DNA from: Lentisphaera sp.
Lineage (GTDB): Bacteria; Verrucomicrobiota; Lentisphaeria; Victivallales; GWF2-50-93
Direction: 5' to 3'
DNA: 6,019 nt
Assembly (NCBI GenBank): GCA_020721745.1
Contig: DYMC01000145.1
Location: forward strand, 1-6,019
Below are positions 4,352 to 6,019 of this stretch, piece by piece. A program made the translations under genes and the position numbers. Numbering within the stretch: position 1 is the first letter of the stretch; each line of letters opens with the position of its first letter. Under the pieces are notes generated by a model that ran no database searches, had not been told where the DNA came from, and worked only from the letters and a program-made list of their open reading frames with translations.

Positions 4352-5392
4352 ATGAAGAAGACTATTGTTGTGTCGTTGCTGTGTCTGCTTGCCGTTTCCA
4401 TCTCCGCGCTGGACGTGGCCGAGAACATTCCCGCAGGGACGAAGTTCGTGGGAAGGTTGGATCTTGCAAAGATGAGGGGGAATAAGTTCTACGCCAAGAT
4501 TCGCGAGAAGAACAAGGCCGAGATGGACATGGCGTTCGCCCTCTTTTCGCTGATGAGCGGGATGACCTTCGACGAGATAGACAGCGCCTGGGTAATGGGC
4601 AAGGGACAGGACGACGGGTTGATACTGATCGAGGGCGACTTCGACATCGAAAGGATAAAGCAGCTCTTCTCATCGAGCCAGAACAAAGACATTGTTGAAA
4701 AGGGCGAGGCGCTTTTCGCCGCCATGCTCCCGGACCAGAGGAGGCCGGGGCAGATGAACCTGGGCGTGATAATAGACGAGAGGACTGTTGCCGTGGGGCA
4801 GCCTCCGCGCGTCGAGGAGTTTCTAGCCGTCAAGTCGGGGAGGGGGACCGCCCTTGCCTCGCAGAAGGTGGAGACGCTGAAGAAGGACTTCTCCGACGGC
4901 AGCATGCTCAAGATAAGCATGCTGGAAATGCCGGAGGAGGCGCACGAGAACCAAATACTTAGGAACATCGTCGCCGGAGAGATGTCGCTCGACATGGAGG
5001 AATCCATGGACGTGAAGTTCAGGCTTTTTATGCTCGACGACGAGATAGCCAAGGCCACGGAGCAGATCCTCAACGGCCTCTCCGTCTATCTGCGCCGAAC
5101 CGACATTCCACAGACGCAGAACAGCGAGGCCGCGAAGATACTGAAGGACGAGATATGCTTGAGCCTGAGCGCAAAATCGGAGGAGAGCGAAGTCCAGATC
5201 ACAGCGAAAGTCAAGGCGGAGGCCCTGGAGCGCCTCATCGAACTTCAGCCGAAGATGAATTTCCTGGGAGGCAGAAAGGGTGCTGCTTCTAAAAGGCGGG
5301 GTGGCAAGGCGGCTGCCGAAGGCGGCAACGCCGGAGAAAACTCCGCCCAGGAAGCCCGGACGGAAGACAAGCCGGAAAAGGCGCAGGAATAG
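4352..5392 (+). CDS. Exported protein of unknown function
   Basis: A 346-residue protein starting MKKTIVVSLLCLLAVSISA, a typical Sec signal peptide with likely cleavage after Ala19, so it acts outside the inner membrane. Cys11 sits in the hydrophobic core and is not a lipobox. I chose ATG 4352 over the in-frame ATG at 4322: GGAGG (4343-4347) lies 4 nt before it and the signal peptide begins there. The mature part is mixed alpha/beta: NIPAGTKFVGRLDLAKM (25-41), a segment ending GLILIEGDFDIERIKQLF (89-106), LGVIIDERTVAVGQPPRVEEF (about 137-157), and a second half with similar strand-helix order (about 185-300), which may be a diverged duplication. From about 306 to the end the protein is low-complexity and charged, rich in Gly, Ala, Lys, Arg and Glu, and probably disordered. 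I do not recognise the family and find no catalytic motif. It is followed 8 nt later by the DUF134 gene, probably in one transcript. Confidence 0.8.
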   Translation: MKKTIVVSLLCLLAVSISALDVAENIPAGTKFVGRLDLAKMRGNKFYAKIREKNKAEMDMAFALFSLMSGMTFDEIDSAWVMGKGQDDGLILIEGDFDIERIKQLFSSSQNKDIVEKGEALFAAMLPDQRRPGQMNLGVIIDERTVAVGQPPRVEEFLAVKSGRGTALASQKVETLKKDFSDGSMLKISMLEMPEEAHENQILRNIVAGEMSLDMEESMDVKFRLFMLDDEIAKATEQILNGLSVYLRRTDIPQTQNSEAAKILKDEICLSLSAKSEESEVQITAKVKAEALERLIELQPKMNFLGGRKGAASKRRGGKAAAEGGNAGENSAQEARTEDKPEKAQE

Positions 5393-5400
5393 GATTTCCA

Positions 5401-5784
5401 ATGCCAAGACCGTTCTGCAAGAGGATAGTGAGGGGGAATCCCGGCGCGACTTACTTCAAACCGGCGGGAATCCCGATGCGCTTCCTGGAGGAGTCAACTC
5501 TCACACTGGACGAGTTCGAGGCGCTGCGACTCGCCGACTTCGATGGATTGTATCAGGAGGACGCCGCGAAAAAAATGGGAATATCTCGCCCGACCTTCTC
5601 CAGGATCATAGAGACCGCCAGGAAGAAAATCGCCGACTCGCTCGTCAACGGAAAGGCTCTCAAGATCGAAGGAGGAGCGGTGAAATCCCTCCCTGCAAGC
5701 CCCCAGGGGACCCGTGGAGGCGGCCGGGGCAGATGGAGAGGCGGCAGACATGCGCCAGTTGCGAAATCAGATTCTGTGGAATGA
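5401..5784 (+). CDS. UPF0251/DUF134 family putative DNA-binding protein
   Basis: A 127-residue protein matching the DUF134 pattern throughout: N-terminal MPRPFCKR, then LTLDEFEALRLADFDGLYQE (34-53), the helix-turn-helix AAKKMGISRPTFSRIIETAR (55-74) resembling sigma-70 region 4 / LuxR-type HTH, and IADSLVNGKALKIEGG (77-92). The family is thought to bind DNA and is often found near dinitrogenase iron-molybdenum cofactor (NifX/NafY-like) proteins; none is visible here. The tail (98-118) is Gly/Arg-rich. The last part overlaps, on the other strand, the IS4-type transposase remnant, so the original C-terminus may have been replaced. The start is supported by AGGA (5391-5394), overlapping the upstream stop codon, with 6 nt spacing; this suggests translational coupling to the exported-protein gene. 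Confidence 0.88.
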   Translation: MPRPFCKRIVRGNPGATYFKPAGIPMRFLEESTLTLDEFEALRLADFDGLYQEDAAKKMGISRPTFSRIIETARKKIADSLVNGKALKIEGGAVKSLPASPQGTRGGGRGRWRGGRHAPVAKSDSVE

Positions 5785-5833
5785 GCTTGAATATTTGTCC
5801 CAGCACTGTCATGCTACACCTCGATGGATTCAT
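5750..5833 (-). pseudogene. 5' fragment of an IS4-family transposase gene
   Basis: On the minus strand, ATG at 5833-5831 follows an excellent ribosome binding site (AAGGAGGA, 5848-5841, spacing 7 nt). It encodes MNPSRCSMTVLGQIFKLIPQ followed by NLISQLAH, which resembles the N-terminal domain (DUF4372 type) of IS4-family transposases, where TVFxQLLKLIPRxxFxxLA is common. After about residue 28 the expected continuation is lost; the frame goes on through the antisense of the DUF134 tail to a stop at 5662-5660 (57 codons in all). So only the start of the transposase gene is present and no active transposase can be made. The call rests on a short match recalled from the family. Confidence 0.55.
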
Positions 5834-6019
5834 TGGATTATCCTCCTTTTTTGTGAATAAAAAAGACTATTCCGAATCCGTCACCTTTCAACTTTTCAAA
5901 ATCCTATGGGACGGCTCTGTAATATGATCTTGAAAATCATCCGAGAAAGGCCGCTTAACGTATCCCTGATTCCGTGATGACTTTTTGAGCCACCACCCTT
6001 TTTTCAAGTTTCACGATGC
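5834..6019. mobile_element. Probable upstream part of the truncated IS4-type element
   Basis: This AT-rich 186-nt stretch has no credible gene. If the transposase call is right, it is the element's leader, and the IS terminus lies here or beyond the window. A short imperfect dyad (ATGATCTTGAAAATCAT, about 5923-5941) is the only symmetrical sequence noticed. I could not identify a terminal inverted repeat or target duplication. Confidence 0.35.

Noticed and set aside
4029..4355. Plus-strand open frame of 108 codons
   Set aside because: It is antisense to the membrane-protein fragment, then crosses the inverted repeat and the leader of the next gene; there is no ribosome binding site or protein character.
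5280..5927. Plus-strand open frame of 215 codons overlapping the exported-protein and DUF134 genes
   Set aside because: It is the +1 shadow of two genes with clear start signals and, for DUF134, a known family.

Overview
This window reads as ordinary bacterial chromosome of moderately high GC, except for an AT-rich patch at 1-115 and AT-rich stretches around 4210-4260 and 5785-6019. Four genes look intact: a water-forming NADH oxidase (minus strand), an EstA/esterase-D-type serine esterase, an exported protein of unknown function, and a UPF0251/DUF134 DNA-binding protein. Between and beside them lie several broken genes and mobile-element remnants. The host cannot be named with confidence. 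An NADH oxidase behind a Fur-like operator fits an anaerobe or microaerophile that meets oxygen. The unnamed protein families resemble ones I associate with PVC-group bacteria such as Lentisphaerae, but that is recollection and inference only.

Left part (1-634): AT-rich inverted repeats (1-115) are followed by a decayed reading frame of unrecognised family (about 113-505). It is broken by an apparent frame slip at a run of six A and a second frame change at an 11-bp hairpin, and its 5' end is missing. Next come nox (635-2023, minus) and, divergently, the esterase gene (2187-2957, plus). Their 163-bp shared intergenic region holds a sigma70-like promoter for nox overlain by a 16/19 Fur-box match, and a separate weaker promoter candidate for the esterase beside tandem heptamers.

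Middle (3015-4253): this is a zone of gene decay. A conserved-type gene of unknown function (3015-3856) is split by a 149-bp element (3356-3504). The element has 14-bp inverted repeats near its ends, three internal hairpins and a perfect 9-bp target duplication (TCGTCAGAG). Removing the element and one duplication restores one 227-codon frame exactly. The next gene, with a good ribosome binding site, is a class II CPD photolyase reduced to its start and the LSPYLHFGQISP motif: about 270 codons are missing inside it and everything after the motif is lost. It runs directly into an antisense fragment of an unidentified membrane protein, which ends at a perfect 16-bp inverted repeat (4213-4253).

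Right part (4352-6019): the exported protein gene and the DUF134 gene are 8 nt apart and probably co-transcribed. Just past and overlapping the DUF134 tail, on the minus strand, is the 5' end of what looks like an IS4-family transposase gene with a very strong ribosome binding site. Only about its first 28 codons are recognisable. Its upstream region fills the rest of the window.

I found no convincing new multi-gene system. The best signals are the small non-autonomous element with an intact target duplication, the Fur-like control of nox, and the clustered rearrangements around the photolyase remnant.
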